64,000 nt of DNA from Flavobacterium limi (GTDB taxonomy: Bacteria > Bacteroidota > Bacteroidia > Flavobacteriales > Flavobacteriaceae): contig NZ_JAADZV010000013.1 in NCBI RefSeq assembly GCF_010645075.1, positions 1 through 64,000 of the forward strand, read 5' to 3'. Below the pieces are notes generated by a model, which was not told the DNA's origin, ran no database searches, and saw nothing but the letters and a program-made list of their open reading frames with translations. Each line of letters begins with the position of its first letter. Within the stretch, counting starts at the first letter, position 1. Both the position numbers and the translations under genes were made by a program. Below, piece by piece: positions 1 through 8,448 of this stretch.

Positions 1-75
1 CAGGTGGTCACTTTGCTACGGAACGCGTGGTCAATTTACTCCGGAATTAGGTGGTCAAATTGACCGGTTTTTCCA
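1..75. mobile_element. Terminal end of an IS21-like element
   Basis: Three direct copies of GTGGTCA start at 4, 27 and 51 (spacing 23 and 24), each followed by a TTT-rich stretch and, in the first two, CGGAA. The block ends in CCGGTTTTTCCA at 75. Tandem terminal repeats of this spacing are characteristic of IS21-family ends (family knowledge). The istA/istB body would lie left of the window. The IS110 reading frame begins directly at 76, so the end looks like an insertion boundary within that older transposase gene. Confidence 0.6.
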
Positions 76-875
76 ATGTAGTATTAGAAAACAAGTCAGT
101 ATTGTTTTACCAGACAAGATCAGTAATTATGTGAAAACACTTGACATAAAAACCATAACTGACAAAAGCGCTTCACAAGCCATCGCAAGATTTGGTTTAG
201 CAAGGCAGTTGGAAGTTTGTCAACCTCCTTTAAAAATATTCAATGATTTGAGGGAGCTTTGTTGGGAACGAGAGCAGCTGGTACATGAGCGTACAATGTT
301 AAAAAATCAATTGCATGCAGAACGTACTTCTGCAACTTCAAGTAATAGCTCAGTCAAACCAACTAAAAAAAGAATAGCTGTTATTGATTTGCAGGAAAAA
401 AGAAACAAGGGAAGAAATTACAGTACTTATTAAAGCTGACAAAGCTCTAGGGGAAAAGATGGAAATAGTATCTTCTATTCCAGGAATCGGAAGCCTAACA
501 GCTGTAACAATTATCGCTGAAACTAATGGATTCGAGTTAATAAAGAATAAAAGACAGTTGGTCAGTTATGCAGGATTAGATGTAAGGGAGAAGACATCTG
601 GAACTTCTGTAAAGTCCAAACCCCGGATATCCAAACGTGGTAACATGAATTTAAGGAAAGTAATGCACTTTCCTGCATTGGCTGCAATAAGGACGGATGA
701 ACGGTTCAGAAATATTTTCCTAAGAATAGTTTCAAAGCATGGCACTAAAATGAAAGCAATTGTAGCCATTCAAAGGAAATTACTGGAATTAACATACATA
801 CTATGGAAAAATAATGCCTATTACGATCCATGTTTTGATTACTATCTTGTTCCATCCGTAGCAATAACAGTATAA
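76..875 (+). pseudogene. IS110-family transposase remnant (5' truncated, frameshifted)
   Basis: The open frame from 76 reads through a typical IS110 catalytic-domain segment (VSIVLPDKISNYVK, then TDKSASQAIARFGLARQLEV). After about 398 the frame changes and continues into the transposase IS116/IS110/IS902 domain (IPGIGSLTAVTIIAETNGF, then QLVSYAGLDV and RGNMNLRK), with the stop at 873-875. The shift lies in the A-run around 393-398; removing one A restores one continuous protein. The N-terminal DEDD part is missing because the IS21-like end lies at 75. The element is therefore inactive as written. The A-run indel may be a sequencing error, but the N-terminal truncation is not. Confidence 0.85.
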
Positions 876-1057
876 AAAAGTATTGAAACTATTTTTTTAA
901 ATTAAAAGGGTATTAGTTATTTGCTATTATCCAAGGATTCTATATGTTGAATTTAAAGAAATATTCTTTCAAATACATGGATTTATCCACAAAAAATCCA
1001 GTTAATTTGATTGACTTATAACATTCAATTTATTAGGCTGGGTTCGTTATTATTGGT

Positions 1058-1067
1058 ATATTGCGAT
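1058..1067 (-). promoter_or_regulatory. Possible ArsR-like half-site upstream of nhaA
   Basis: The minus strand here reads ATCGCAATAT, the same ten bases as the left half of the palindrome in front of arsR (6616-6633). It lies about 22 bases before the nhaA start. Only a half-site is present, so regulation by the arsenic repressor is a guess. Confidence 0.25.
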
Positions 1068-1088
1068 ATTTAATTTTTTCATCTTAAT

Positions 1089-2276
1089 ATGCAGGATAAA
1101 ATCAATTTTAGGATTTTCAAAGACTTTGTGCAATCAAGCAATTTTGGAGGTTTTCTCCTTTTTTTATGCGTCATAATTTCATTGATAATTGCAAATACGT
1201 CACTGGCAGTTCCATTACAAAATTTACTGGACACAAAATTTGGTTTTGAAAATAAAGCTATTCATCTCGATTACTCTGTCAGTATGTGGGTCAACGATGG
1301 ATTGATGGCCATCTTTTTCCTGTTGGTGGGATTGGAAATAAAAAGAGAAATAGTCGAAGGTGAACTTTCCTCACCAAAAAAAGCTGTTCTGCCGATCATT
1401 GCAGCTCTTGGTGGAGCTGTCCTACCCGCTTTAATATATTTAGGTTTTAATTCAGGAAGTGAGACTGGTGGCGGATGGGGCATTCCAATGGCCACCGATA
1501 TCGCTTTTGCACTCGCTGTTATTTCTCTATTGGATAAACGGGTTCCAAGCAGTTTGAAAATATTCCTGGCCGCATTGGCAATCGTAGACGACCTCATTGC
1601 TATTTTAGTCATTGCGATATTTTATTCAGAAGGAATAAAATTTGCTTATCTCGGATTGGCAGGAATAGGAATGATTATTTTGTTAGCTATGAACCGATTT
1701 AATGTAAAAAATCCTTACCTGTATCTCATTCCAGGTGTATTTATATGGTACTTTGTACATCATTCCGGTATTCACGCCACTATTGCTGGAGTATTGGTAG
1801 CGATGACTTTGCCTACAAATGATACTGAAGCAGAATCACCTTTAGAAACATTGGAACACGCCCTTGTAAAACCTGTTAATTTTCTGATCATTCCCATTTT
1901 TGCATTCGCTAATACCAATATCACGATTCAGCGGGAGATGATTGAGGGATTGACCTCTCCTTTGGGCTTGGGGATTTCTTTAGGACTGATTTTTGGTAAG
2001 CCGATTGGGATTGTGACAACATCTTTTATCTGTTCTAAATTAGGAATCGGCCAACTGCCGGAAAACAGCAAAATGCTGCATATGTTGGGATTGGGACTGC
2101 TTGCCGGAATAGGCTTTACAATGTCTATATTTATATCTATACTGTCATTTGATAACCAAATACTCATTGAGGAGGCTAAATTATCTGTTCTTATTACCTC
2201 ATTAATTGCAGGCATCTTAGGCTATGTAATTTTAAATCTCTCCAGTAGAGCAAAAATCAGGAAGACTGGATATTAG
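1089..2276 (+). CDS. nhaA: NhaA family Na+/H+ antiporter
   Basis: This 395-residue membrane protein has the length and segment pattern of NhaA. It should exchange protons for sodium across the inner membrane and support pH and salt homeostasis. The family's paired aspartates in the ion-binding segment are visible in ALAIVDDLIAILVIAIFY (about residue 160), and the N-terminal FFLLVGLEIKRE motif is intact. The ATG at 1089 gives the expected N-terminus (MQDKINFRIFKDFVQ). It stands alone on the plus strand between the IS110 remnant and the convergent chrA/arsenic operon. Two small GAAGAC/GTCTTC inverted repeats lie at the stop codon and just after it, without a good T-run. Confidence 0.95.
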   Translation: MQDKINFRIFKDFVQSSNFGGFLLFLCVIISLIIANTSLAVPLQNLLDTKFGFENKAIHLDYSVSMWVNDGLMAIFFLLVGLEIKREIVEGELSSPKKAVLPIIAALGGAVLPALIYLGFNSGSETGGGWGIPMATDIAFALAVISLLDKRVPSSLKIFLAALAIVDDLIAILVIAIFYSEGIKFAYLGLAGIGMIILLAMNRFNVKNPYLYLIPGVFIWYFVHHSGIHATIAGVLVAMTLPTNDTEAESPLETLEHALVKPVNFLIIPIFAFANTNITIQREMIEGLTSPLGLGISLGLIFGKPIGIVTTSFICSKLGIGQLPENSKMLHMLGLGLLAGIGFTMSIFISILSFDNQILIEEAKLSVLITSLIAGILGYVILNLSSRAKIRKTGY

Positions 2277-2396
2277 ATTTCGGTCTTCTTTCATAATGAA
2301 GACAAAGGTTAACTTTTTTTATCTTAGGTTAGCAATGGTCATATCTGAAGAATTGCTAAAACGGAAGTGTTTGGGTTCCCCAATTTTCTGTCTTTT

Positions 2397-2454
2397 GTAA
2401 ATACTGTTATGGCCATTGTAAATACTGTTATGGCCATTGTAAAAAGTTATGGCC
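2397..2454. repeat. 21-bp tandem repeat (2.7 copies)
   Basis: Two perfect 21-bp copies (2397-2417 and 2418-2438) that begin GTAAATACTG and end GGCCATT are followed by a partial third copy to 2454. The repeat lies between the convergent ends of nhaA and chrA. No function is evident; replication slippage is the simplest explanation. Confidence 0.85.
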
Positions 2455-2473
2455 TGCATTAGCAGTAATGTAT

Positions 2474-3604
2474 TTAAATTTGAAATAACAGGTAGCCCAA
2501 TACAGATCCACCCAAAACCACAACAGCACTATTTAATCTTTTGTATCCAAAAGTTATTGCAATGCTCAAAACTGCAATTAACATCGTGCGCCAATCGGTA
2601 ATTGTTTCTTTACTCATTTCGTAGCACACTGCTATGATTATGGCCACCGATGCTACATTCACAGCATCTAAGAAGGCAGACAATCCTTTAGAATTTCGTA
2701 GCTTTTTCATTAACGGATTAAGCAGTGCTACAAAAATAAATGAGGGAAGAAAAATAGCTATAGTTGAAATAATAGCACCTGAAAGCCCATTGATTTGAAA
2801 GCCGATGAAAGTTACCGATGAAAAAACGGGACCAGGCGTGAACTGACCTACTGCAATAGCATCCATCAATTGCTGCTTTGTGAGTAAACCTGTTGTTACC
2901 AATTCCGTATCTAAAAAGGCAAATAACACATATCCGCTACCATAAAGTATAGAACCAATTTCAAGGAAAGTCCAAAAAAGTTGGATATTGGTCGCTGTCC
3001 AAAAAGTTGCAGGTGTAAATTGAAGAAAGGTAAGCGGAACAATACTTTGCAAAGTATCATTTTGGCTATTCTGAATCTTGTGCAATCCAAATGATAACAA
3101 ACCTGCACCAAACATTAAATAAATTTCATTCACTCCAAGCACCACTGCGAACAAAACAGCAATACAAATAAGACCGAAATTTATGGACTTGACAGATTGT
3201 TTTGCCAATGGATAAATTGCTGTCAGAATAATGGCTATTATAGCAGGTTTGATACCATAAATAAAAGGTTGTACTTCGGGTAGCTGTCCGTAAAGATTGT
3301 ACAAATATGCAAAAACACCAGTGATAAATACCGCAGGTAGAATGAAGCATAAACCTGCTATTATCAATCCTTTCCAACCGCCTTTATCGTATCCTATGTG
3401 GATTGCCATTTCGGTACTGTTGGGTCCTGGAATAAGGTTGGTAGCACCCAGCAGATCCAAAAAATGCTGTTCGTTCATCCACTTTCGTTTGATCACCACT
3501 TCATCCCGCATCATGGCAATATGTGCTGCGGGACCACCAAATCCAATGACACCTAATTTACTGAAAACTTTTGCTATTTCTTTTAGCTTTGTTTTATGTC
3601 CCAT
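2474..3604 (-). CDS. chrA: Chromate transporter, CHR family (two-domain ChrA)
   Basis: About 376 residues with duplicated CHR domains. The N-terminal half has FGGPAAHIAMMRDEVV and NLIPGPNSTEMAIHIGY; the C-terminal half has the matching FTPGPVFSSVTFIGFQ. Long-chain ChrA proteins export chromate from the cytoplasm. The frame is open up to 3643, but the ATG at 3604 (MGHKTKLKEIAKVFSKLG) is the better start: it overlaps the DoxX stop by 11 bases, which suggests coupling, and drops 13 atypical residues. It is the last gene of the minus-strand arsenic operon, so it is probably co-transcribed with arsR. Oxyanion transport in general cannot be excluded. Confidence 0.9.
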   Translation of the reverse strand: MGHKTKLKEIAKVFSKLGVIGFGGPAAHIAMMRDEVVIKRKWMNEQHFLDLLGATNLIPGPNSTEMAIHIGYDKGGWKGLIIAGLCFILPAVFITGVFAYLYNLYGQLPEVQPFIYGIKPAIIAIILTAIYPLAKQSVKSINFGLICIAVLFAVVLGVNEIYLMFGAGLLSFGLHKIQNSQNDTLQSIVPLTFLQFTPATFWTATNIQLFWTFLEIGSILYGSGYVLFAFLDTELVTTGLLTKQQLMDAIAVGQFTPGPVFSSVTFIGFQINGLSGAIISTIAIFLPSFIFVALLNPLMKKLRNSKGLSAFLDAVNVASVAIIIAVCYEMSKETITDWRTMLIAVLSIAITFGYKRLNSAVVVLGGSVLGYLLFQI

Positions 3605-4028
3605 TTGTTCCCAGAGTTTTGTCAGCCGACCAATCACCTCCACCTTTTATCAATAGAAAGATACTCCCCAAAAGCATAGCCCAGTCTGTACGGCTTCCGT
3701 GCATCATTTCCCAAAATCCTTTTTCTGCTAAAACCTCTGATTTGGTTGTTGCAATAGCAACAAGCATAATAACTATAAGTGGGATACTTGAAAGGCGTGT
3801 GAAAAGTCCGATTAGAATAAGAAGTCCACAAACAATTTCAAAACCTCCAACGAAACAGCCCAAAAATTCAGGAGCAGGCAAACCAATTTTTTCAAATCGC
3901 CCTGCTCCAAGTGTATCTGCAAATAAAAACTTCTGAATTCCTTCTGAAAGAAACACCGCACCAACCATCAATCGAATTAAGATTGTCGTTTTTGATAGGT
4001 CTGTCTCGATGATTTTTTTGAGATTCAT
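3594..4028 (-). CDS. DoxX family membrane protein
   Basis: 144 residues with four predicted membrane segments and the DoxX pattern (LIRLMVGAVFLSEGIQKFLF, then FVGGFEIVCGLLILIGLFTRL). DoxX-like proteins are small inner-membrane proteins, some linked to quinone redox chemistry; the exact role here is unknown. The gene starts 10 bases after acr3 ends and overlaps chrA, so it belongs to the arsenic operon. DoxX proteins are often found near ArsR-controlled genes in Bacteroidota, but I can infer only co-regulation. Confidence 0.85.
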   Translation of the reverse strand: MNLKKIIETDLSKTTILIRLMVGAVFLSEGIQKFLFADTLGAGRFEKIGLPAPEFLGCFVGGFEIVCGLLILIGLFTRLSSIPLIVIMLVAIATTKSEVLAEKGFWEMMHGSRTDWAMLLGSIFLLIKGGGDWSADKTLGTNGT

Positions 4029-4038
4029 TACTATAAAA

Positions 4039-5070
4039 TTAACTATAATATTTCTTATTCAACCATAAACTTGCTTTGACTAAAAGTATCAATACCGGCA
4101 CTTCAACCAATGGACCAATAACGCCTACAAATGCCTGTGGCGAATGAATACCGAATACCGCTATGGCTACGGCTATTGCCAGTTCAAAATTATTTCCCGT
4201 GGCTGTAAATGCGATTGACGCATTTTTATCGTAAGAAACTTTTAATGATTTATTGATAAAGAAACTCACAAAAAACATCAGTATAAAATAGATAACTAAC
4301 GGGATAGCCACTTTTAGCACATCCATTGGCAGTTCCAGTATTTTATCGCCTTTCAAACTAAACATTAATACGATAGTAAACAGTAAAGCATATAATGTAA
4401 TTGGCGATATTTTGGGTGCAAATTTTCGGTTATACCATTCTATACCTTTTGATTTTACAAGAAAGTAACGGCTTAGAAATCCGGCAAAAAATGGGATCCC
4501 TAAGTATATTAATACGCTTTCTGTAACATCTCTCATTGATACACTTACATTGAAATTGGCCAAGCCTAATTTTGAGGGCAATACATTGATGAATAACCAG
4601 ACTAAAAAGCTGTAAGAAATTATTTGAAATATGCTATTTAATGCTACTAACATAGCAGTATATTCCCGGCTGGCTTTAGCCAGATCACTCCACACAATGA
4701 CCATTGCGATACATCTTGCCAAACCTATCAGTATCAAGCCTGTCATATAATCGGGCTCGTTCCGTAAAAACAAAACAGCTAACCCGAACATCAATACTGT
4801 ACCGATAACCCAATTCAGCAATAACGATATTCCGATTACTTTTTTATCCTTAAAGGCTTTAGGTAGTAATGAATAATCCACCTTTGCCAATGGCGGGTAC
4901 ATCATTAGTATTAATCCTATTGCCAATGGAATGTTGGTGGTACCGACTGACAAGCTGTTCGTAACACTGGAAATACTTGGGAAGAAATAACCTAAAAATA
5001 TACCTAATGCCATTGCAAGGAATATCCATAAAGTTAGGTAACGGTCAAGGAATTTTAATTTTGCTTGCAT
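4039..5070 (-). CDS. acr3: ACR3 family arsenite efflux transporter
   Basis: 343 residues and about ten membrane segments, the usual length for ACR3/ArsB3. The conserved cysteine of the fourth membrane segment is visible in GLARCIAMVIVWSDLA, and the later FELAIAVAIAVFG segment matches the family. It should export arsenite using the proton-motive force, after arsenate has been reduced by the product of the upstream gene. It lies 3 bases after arsC and 10 before doxX, so one transcript is very likely. The family can also carry antimonite in some bacteria. Confidence 0.95.
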   Translation of the reverse strand: MQAKLKFLDRYLTLWIFLAMALGIFLGYFFPSISSVTNSLSVGTTNIPLAIGLILMMYPPLAKVDYSLLPKAFKDKKVIGISLLLNWVIGTVLMFGLAVLFLRNEPDYMTGLILIGLARCIAMVIVWSDLAKASREYTAMLVALNSIFQIISYSFLVWLFINVLPSKLGLANFNVSVSMRDVTESVLIYLGIPFFAGFLSRYFLVKSKGIEWYNRKFAPKISPITLYALLFTIVLMFSLKGDKILELPMDVLKVAIPLVIYFILMFFVSFFINKSLKVSYDKNASIAFTATGNNFELAIAVAIAVFGIHSPQAFVGVIGPLVEVPVLILLVKASLWLNKKYYS

Positions 5071-5073
5071 GAC

Positions 5074-5688
5074 TTATCGGCTGATTTTTGAAAAGACATA
5101 AAACATTTCGGCTGCTATCTGCAAACCTCTTTCAGCATATACCTTTGACTGCTCCGGCGTATTGTCCGAAATTTTAGGATCTTCAAATGTAATAGGTATT
5201 CTTTTTTCTGCTCCTGCTATAAAGGGACAACCTCCATCTGCCTGCGAGCAGGTCATAATAGCTGCGAATCCGGAGACTGGATTGAAAGGGCTGTCGTATT
5301 TTTTGGAGAAACCGATTATTGGCAAAGCATTTTCACTGTATTTTATAGCATATACAGGATTGTTATCGTCTGCAATTTTGAAGATACTAAAGCCCTGATT
5401 AGTCAATGTTTCTGCTACTTTAGGAAATAGTGCTGTTTCTTCTGTACCTCCTGAATAGCAAATCACATTCTCAATACCGAAATGAGAAGCTGCTACTTGT
5501 GCCCAAACCTGTGATAGATGGCTCCTTCGTGAATTATGGGTACAAATGAAATTTATATTTATTTGTTGTTTTTTATTTATTTTTAACTGAATAAAATCAA
5601 TCAACGGCTGTAAGGTACTTTTACGCTCATCGTTATTAATTTTCCCCCATTCTAACTGTTGAATTGTCTCTGATAATATTGGATACAT
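5074..5688 (-). CDS. arsC: ArsC-like low-molecular-weight protein tyrosine phosphatase (arsenate reductase)
   Basis: 204 residues with the phosphatase P-loop near the N-terminus, ICTHNSRRSHLSQVW, which is a CX5R signature. A later cysteine-rich segment, MTCSQADGGCPFIAGAEKRI, resembles the redox cysteines used by thioredoxin-coupled ArsC. The family is often annotated only as protein-tyrosine-phosphatase. The location between acr3 and arsR-linked genes makes arsenate reductase the most likely activity. It would convert arsenate to arsenite for export by Acr3. The ATG at 5688 sits 19 bases after the DUF6428 gene. Confidence 0.88.
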   Translation of the reverse strand: MYPILSETIQQLEWGKINNDERKSTLQPLIDFIQLKINKKQQININFICTHNSRRSHLSQVWAQVAASHFGIENVICYSGGTEETALFPKVAETLTNQGFSIFKIADDNNPVYAIKYSENALPIIGFSKKYDSPFNPVSGFAAIMTCSQADGGCPFIAGAEKRIPITFEDPKISDNTPEQSKVYAERGLQIAAEMFYVFSKISR

Positions 5689-5707
5689 AAATATTCTATT
5701 TAAGGGT

Positions 5708-6181
5708 TTAGCAGCATCCTGAATTTGGAGTGCAGGAATTTGATTGCTTTGCAGTTAATTCGGAAAAGTTTTTATTTCGTTTTTCGGATGGAATACCGCA
5801 AGCATCCTGAGCTAAGCAGGCAGTAGTTTTATTTTTAAGGACAAACGTATTTCCGTTAAAATCCAAATCATATTTGCCAATTGTATCGTTTTGATATTCC
5901 ACTTCTATCTCAGCATCTTCCACTCCTAATTTTTCTTCCGAAAGTCTAATTATGCTTAACAGCTTTCCTGGTTTCAACCTGTGTTCAAAGTCATCGGCAT
6001 TCCACAATTGAAAATTGACTGCTTTTTCTTTACGGATTACTCCGCCACAATCAATGAAATTTTTAATGATTTGTCCCACTTCGGTAACGTGAAAGTGTTC
6101 TGGAACAAATGTTCCATTTTCTAATTGAAATTCAACATTCTCTAATGTTGGTAAGATTTCTTTGATTTCTGATAATTTCAT
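5708..6181 (-). CDS. DUF6428 family protein in the arsenic operon
   Basis: 157 residues, soluble, with no signal peptide. The N-terminus (LPTLENVEFQLENGTFVPEHFHVTEVG) matches a family I know from Bacteroidota arsenic operons as DUF6428. The C-terminus is cysteine-rich (SCTPNSGCC), plus DACG further in, which suggests thiol binding of arsenite or a metal. A role as an arsenic-binding helper is inference from context and cysteines; there is no known enzymatic motif. It is placed between arsR and arsC. Confidence 0.8.
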   Translation of the reverse strand: MKLSEIKEILPTLENVEFQLENGTFVPEHFHVTEVGQIIKNFIDCGGVIRKEKAVNFQLWNADDFEHRLKPGKLLSIIRLSEEKLGVEDAEIEVEYQNDTIGKYDLDFNGNTFVLKNKTTACLAQDACGIPSEKRNKNFSELTAKQSNSCTPNSGCC

Positions 6182-6230
6182 AATACTAAATTTTTAAAAT
6201 AATAAAAATGATACTTAATTTATAAGCGTT

Positions 6231-6250
6231 ATATAGCAATATAACGATAT
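6231..6250. promoter_or_regulatory. Second ArsR-like operator between arsR and DUF6428
   Basis: The sequence ATAGCAATATAACGATAT (6233-6250) shares most positions with the palindrome in front of arsR. It lies in the 88-base gap between arsR and the DUF6428 gene. It could give a second regulated promoter inside the operon. The left half is less perfect than in the arsR copy. Confidence 0.4.
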
Positions 6251-6269
6251 TAAACAGAAAAAAAATGCC

Positions 6270-6599
6270 TTAACAGCATTGCTTTACGTTTACATCCTGA
6301 TTGAAAAAGCCATTAAATTCCTCTTGAAATTGTTTCCATACCTTTTCGTCAATACAATAACAAACTGATTTTCCTTCAATTGAACCTTGAATAATCCCAA
6401 TGGCTTTTAATTCTTTTAAATGTTGTGAAATAGTTGCCTGCGCCAATCCTAATTCCTCAACCAGATCATTACAAATACATGCCTTTTGGTTGATAATATA
6501 TTGCAGGATTGCTATTCTGGCAGGATGCCCTAAAACCTTAAGAAGCGACGCTAGCTTGTTTTGCTCGTCCTTATATATTTCTGTTTTTGTAACTCCCAT
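6270..6599 (-). CDS. arsR: ArsR family metalloregulator
   Basis: 109 residues forming a winged helix-turn-helix (LGHPARIAILQYI, then LGLAQATISQHLKELKAIGII). A CxC pair at residues 41 and 43 (KACICNDLVEEL) is in the place of the arsenite-sensing ELCVCDL motif, and a CC pair ends the protein and could add a third ligand. It should repress the operon and release DNA when arsenite binds. It is the first gene on the minus strand; a near-perfect palindrome lies 17 bases upstream of its start. Confidence 0.93.
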   Translation of the reverse strand: MGVTKTEIYKDEQNKLASLLKVLGHPARIAILQYIINQKACICNDLVEELGLAQATISQHLKELKAIGIIQGSIEGKSVCYCIDEKVWKQFQEEFNGFFNQDVNVKQCC

Positions 6600-6615
6600 T
6601 TCTATATTTATTTAC

Positions 6616-6633
6616 ATCGCAATATTACGATAT
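6616..6633. promoter_or_regulatory. Probable ArsR operator
   Basis: ATCGCAATATTACGATAT contains the interrupted palindrome ATCG-N-AATATT-N-CGAT (6616-6631). It sits directly upstream of arsR, as expected for an autoregulated ArsR operator. A related site follows at 6233-6250. Confidence 0.6.
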
Positions 6634-6928
6634 TAAAATCAAATACAAAAGATTTTCATTCATTATTTTTGAAGGCTCACTATTGAACCTGCAAAAGTCA
6701 ACAAAAATTATAAAAAAACTTGGGTCATAACACCAAATCTTTTCTTCGGCCACCCAGAAAAGAAGCCCGCCAAAAACAGCATAAGGGATACAGAATCCCT
6801 TTAAAAAACGCAGCGGATTTGGTAAAATAGCGGGAACTGCATTTTGGCAAAGGCGCTCCACCGCTTTAAACGCAAAAAGACGCTCCGACCGCAAGGAAGG
6901 AGTGTCTTTTTGCCGCCCGATTAAGGGC
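6634..6928. other. Structured intergenic region between arsR and the PRTRC cassette
   Basis: No convincing gene. The right two thirds are GC-richer and contain at least two hairpins: TAAGGGAT/ATCCCTTTA (6782-6803) and the strong terminator at 6874-6911. An open frame on the minus strand crosses both hairpins and is probably chance. Confidence 0.5.
6874..6911 (-). terminator. Rho-independent terminator after the PRTRC operon
   Basis: AAAAAGACGCTCC (6874-6886) and GGAGTGTCTTTTT (6899-6911) pair over 13 bases with one G-T wobble around a 12-base loop. It lies 18 bases past the thiF stop. Because both flanks are A/T runs it may act in both directions. Confidence 0.85.
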
Positions 6929-7723
6929 TTATCCAACTGCAATGGGCTGAGACCTGAAATCTTTCAGGTTCAGAAAAAATCCCCTGTTCGCGGTCATGCC
7001 CTCCCGAAAGAGGTTCCACAAAAGCGAGCATCCCATCTGCGCCAATGCCGAATTAATAAACAAATCCTGTTTTTCGAGCGCCTCGGCAAGCGAACAGCTT
7101 GGCGTGTTGTCCAATGCTTCCGACTGGTTTAAAAGTTCCCCGAATTCCTCTGTCACAAAAGGCAGACGCGCCACTGTTTCAAACTTCTCTGATTTGGGCT
7201 GTGCAATCTCCCCCACCGTGGAGAGTATAACCTGCCCCGTGCAGGTGCTGTTGCCAAAGTCCATCCAGTATTTCGGGTCGTCCCTGTGGTTTCTTTGGTT
7301 GCTGTTTTTTAAAATATCGGCAGTTTCAAAACGGGATTCTACGCTGTCCGTACAGGTAATGTAAATGGTTGCTTTCGCATTTGCAGGCAGTTTTCCAAAA
7401 CTGTCCCTTTGAAATTTAACTGTTTCCGCTTTCCAGTTTGTGCCCATAAAGCGGTTGGCACGGTTGATAAGCGCCACGGATTTATACAATCCTGCCTCAG
7501 AGGGCGCAAAGCGCTGTCTGCCGAGGTTGGCATTTGTGATAACATCATCATCCCATAGGCGCACCGAAAGCCCTGCATGCCCGAGAGCGGTGAGGCTGTG
7601 GTTCATTTCCATAAGGGCGGTCAGCAACTTTGAGCCCGTACCGCCCGCCCCGATAAGGTTAACGGTAAGGGGATTTGTCGGGCTTATCAGGTAAGGGTCT
7701 GTAAAATGTATCTTGGTTTTCAT
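6929..7723 (-). CDS. PRTRC system ThiF family protein (E1-like)
   Basis: 264 residues with an N-terminal Rossmann nucleotide-binding loop GAGGTGS (residues 25-31). It is followed by VRLWDDDVITNANLGRQRF, the acidic/arginine pattern of ThiF/MoeB/E1 adenylating enzymes. Cys210 in PSCSLAEAL is a candidate thioester cysteine. By family it should adenylate the C-terminus of a ubiquitin-like partner, here most likely protein C (9634-9852). It starts with a 4-base ATGA overlap on protein B and is followed by a strong terminator, so it is the last gene of the operon. Confidence 0.9.
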   Translation of the reverse strand: MKTKIHFTDPYLISPTNPLTVNLIGAGGTGSKLLTALMEMNHSLTALGHAGLSVRLWDDDVITNANLGRQRFAPSEAGLYKSVALINRANRFMGTNWKAETVKFQRDSFGKLPANAKATIYITCTDSVESRFETADILKNSNQRNHRDDPKYWMDFGNSTCTGQVILSTVGEIAQPKSEKFETVARLPFVTEEFGELLNQSEALDNTPSCSLAEALEKQDLFINSALAQMGCSLLWNLFREGMTANRGFFLNLKDFRSQPIAVG

Positions 7724-8448
7724 GGCAATAAATTTTTAAGTGTATTGTTGCTTCTTTTCAAAATTGCTGTCGGAAAAGCTCTCCCCGATGCGACAAGGTC
7801 TTTCCACAGGCTCACGCAGTTGCCTTTTATTGGGCTGTTCTCTCCCATAAGGTGGCTGAAATAGCTTCGGAAGAAATAGTGCTCCCATGCCTTTGTAAAC
7901 TGCTCAACGCAGGAAGATTCTTTTATATCAATGCTTACCGACCCCATGCACACCCTGCCGTCTTCATTAATGTTAAAAAACGGTGCATGATACAGTAGTG
8001 TTTTTTCCGTGGGTCTGCGGTTGCCCATAAGCGCAAATACCCGAAGGCTGTTTTTGGTTGCCTGCCAGACCATGGCAGGCACAAAAGCCTGCCCGCTCGG
8101 AATCCCTAGACCCTCTATAAAATACAGCGGTCTTTTTTGGGGTTTGGTATGCCATATCACAGCTCCTTTGTCCCTGCTTGGATGGATATGAAGAATGTTT
8201 GTCGGCAGAATCCCGCCCGATTTTAAAAAGGCGGTCTGCTTCATTTTTTCTGTTATAAGGGCTTTTGCGAGCGCTTCGGCTTCACGTTCTGTAAGCGGAT
8301 GGGCATTGATGGGCGCACCGTTTTTATCCATATCAAAATGCTCGACATAAACCTCTTTATCTAAAGTATTGCTTTCATAGAAAACAAGGGCTGATTTGGG
8401 GTGGTAAAGCGTTCCAAAGTCCTGTGTAATATCAGTTATATTATTCAT
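7720..8448 (-). CDS. PRTRC system protein B (E2-like)
   Basis: 242 residues. The segment YHAPFFNINEDGRVCMGS (residues 153-170) closely follows the active-site pattern of ubiquitin-conjugating E2 enzymes (H-x-N, then D/N-G-x-x-C), with Cys167 as candidate catalytic cysteine. From memory PRTRC protein B belongs to a prokaryotic E2 family; the motif supports this. It overlaps ThiF and the upstream 390-residue gene by 4 bases each. Inference: it accepts the ubiquitin-like protein C from the E1-like ThiF protein. Confidence 0.87.
   Translation of the reverse strand: MNNITDITQDFGTLYHPKSALVFYESNTLDKEVYVEHFDMDKNGAPINAHPLTEREAEALAKALITEKMKQTAFLKSGGILPTNILHIHPSRDKGAVIWHTKPQKRPLYFIEGLGIPSGQAFVPAMVWQATKNSLRVFALMGNRRPTEKTLLYHAPFFNINEDGRVCMGSVSIDIKESSCVEQFTKAWEHYFFRSYFSHLMGENSPIKGNCVSLWKDLVASGRAFPTAILKRSNNTLKNLLP

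Noticed and set aside
3605..3643. N-terminal extension of ChrA
   Set aside because: It lies inside doxX; the ATG at 3604 gives the usual family start.
6625..6942. 105-codon minus-strand frame after the thiF gene
   Set aside because: It runs through two strong hairpins including a terminator and overlaps the thiF stop; composition is not protein-like.
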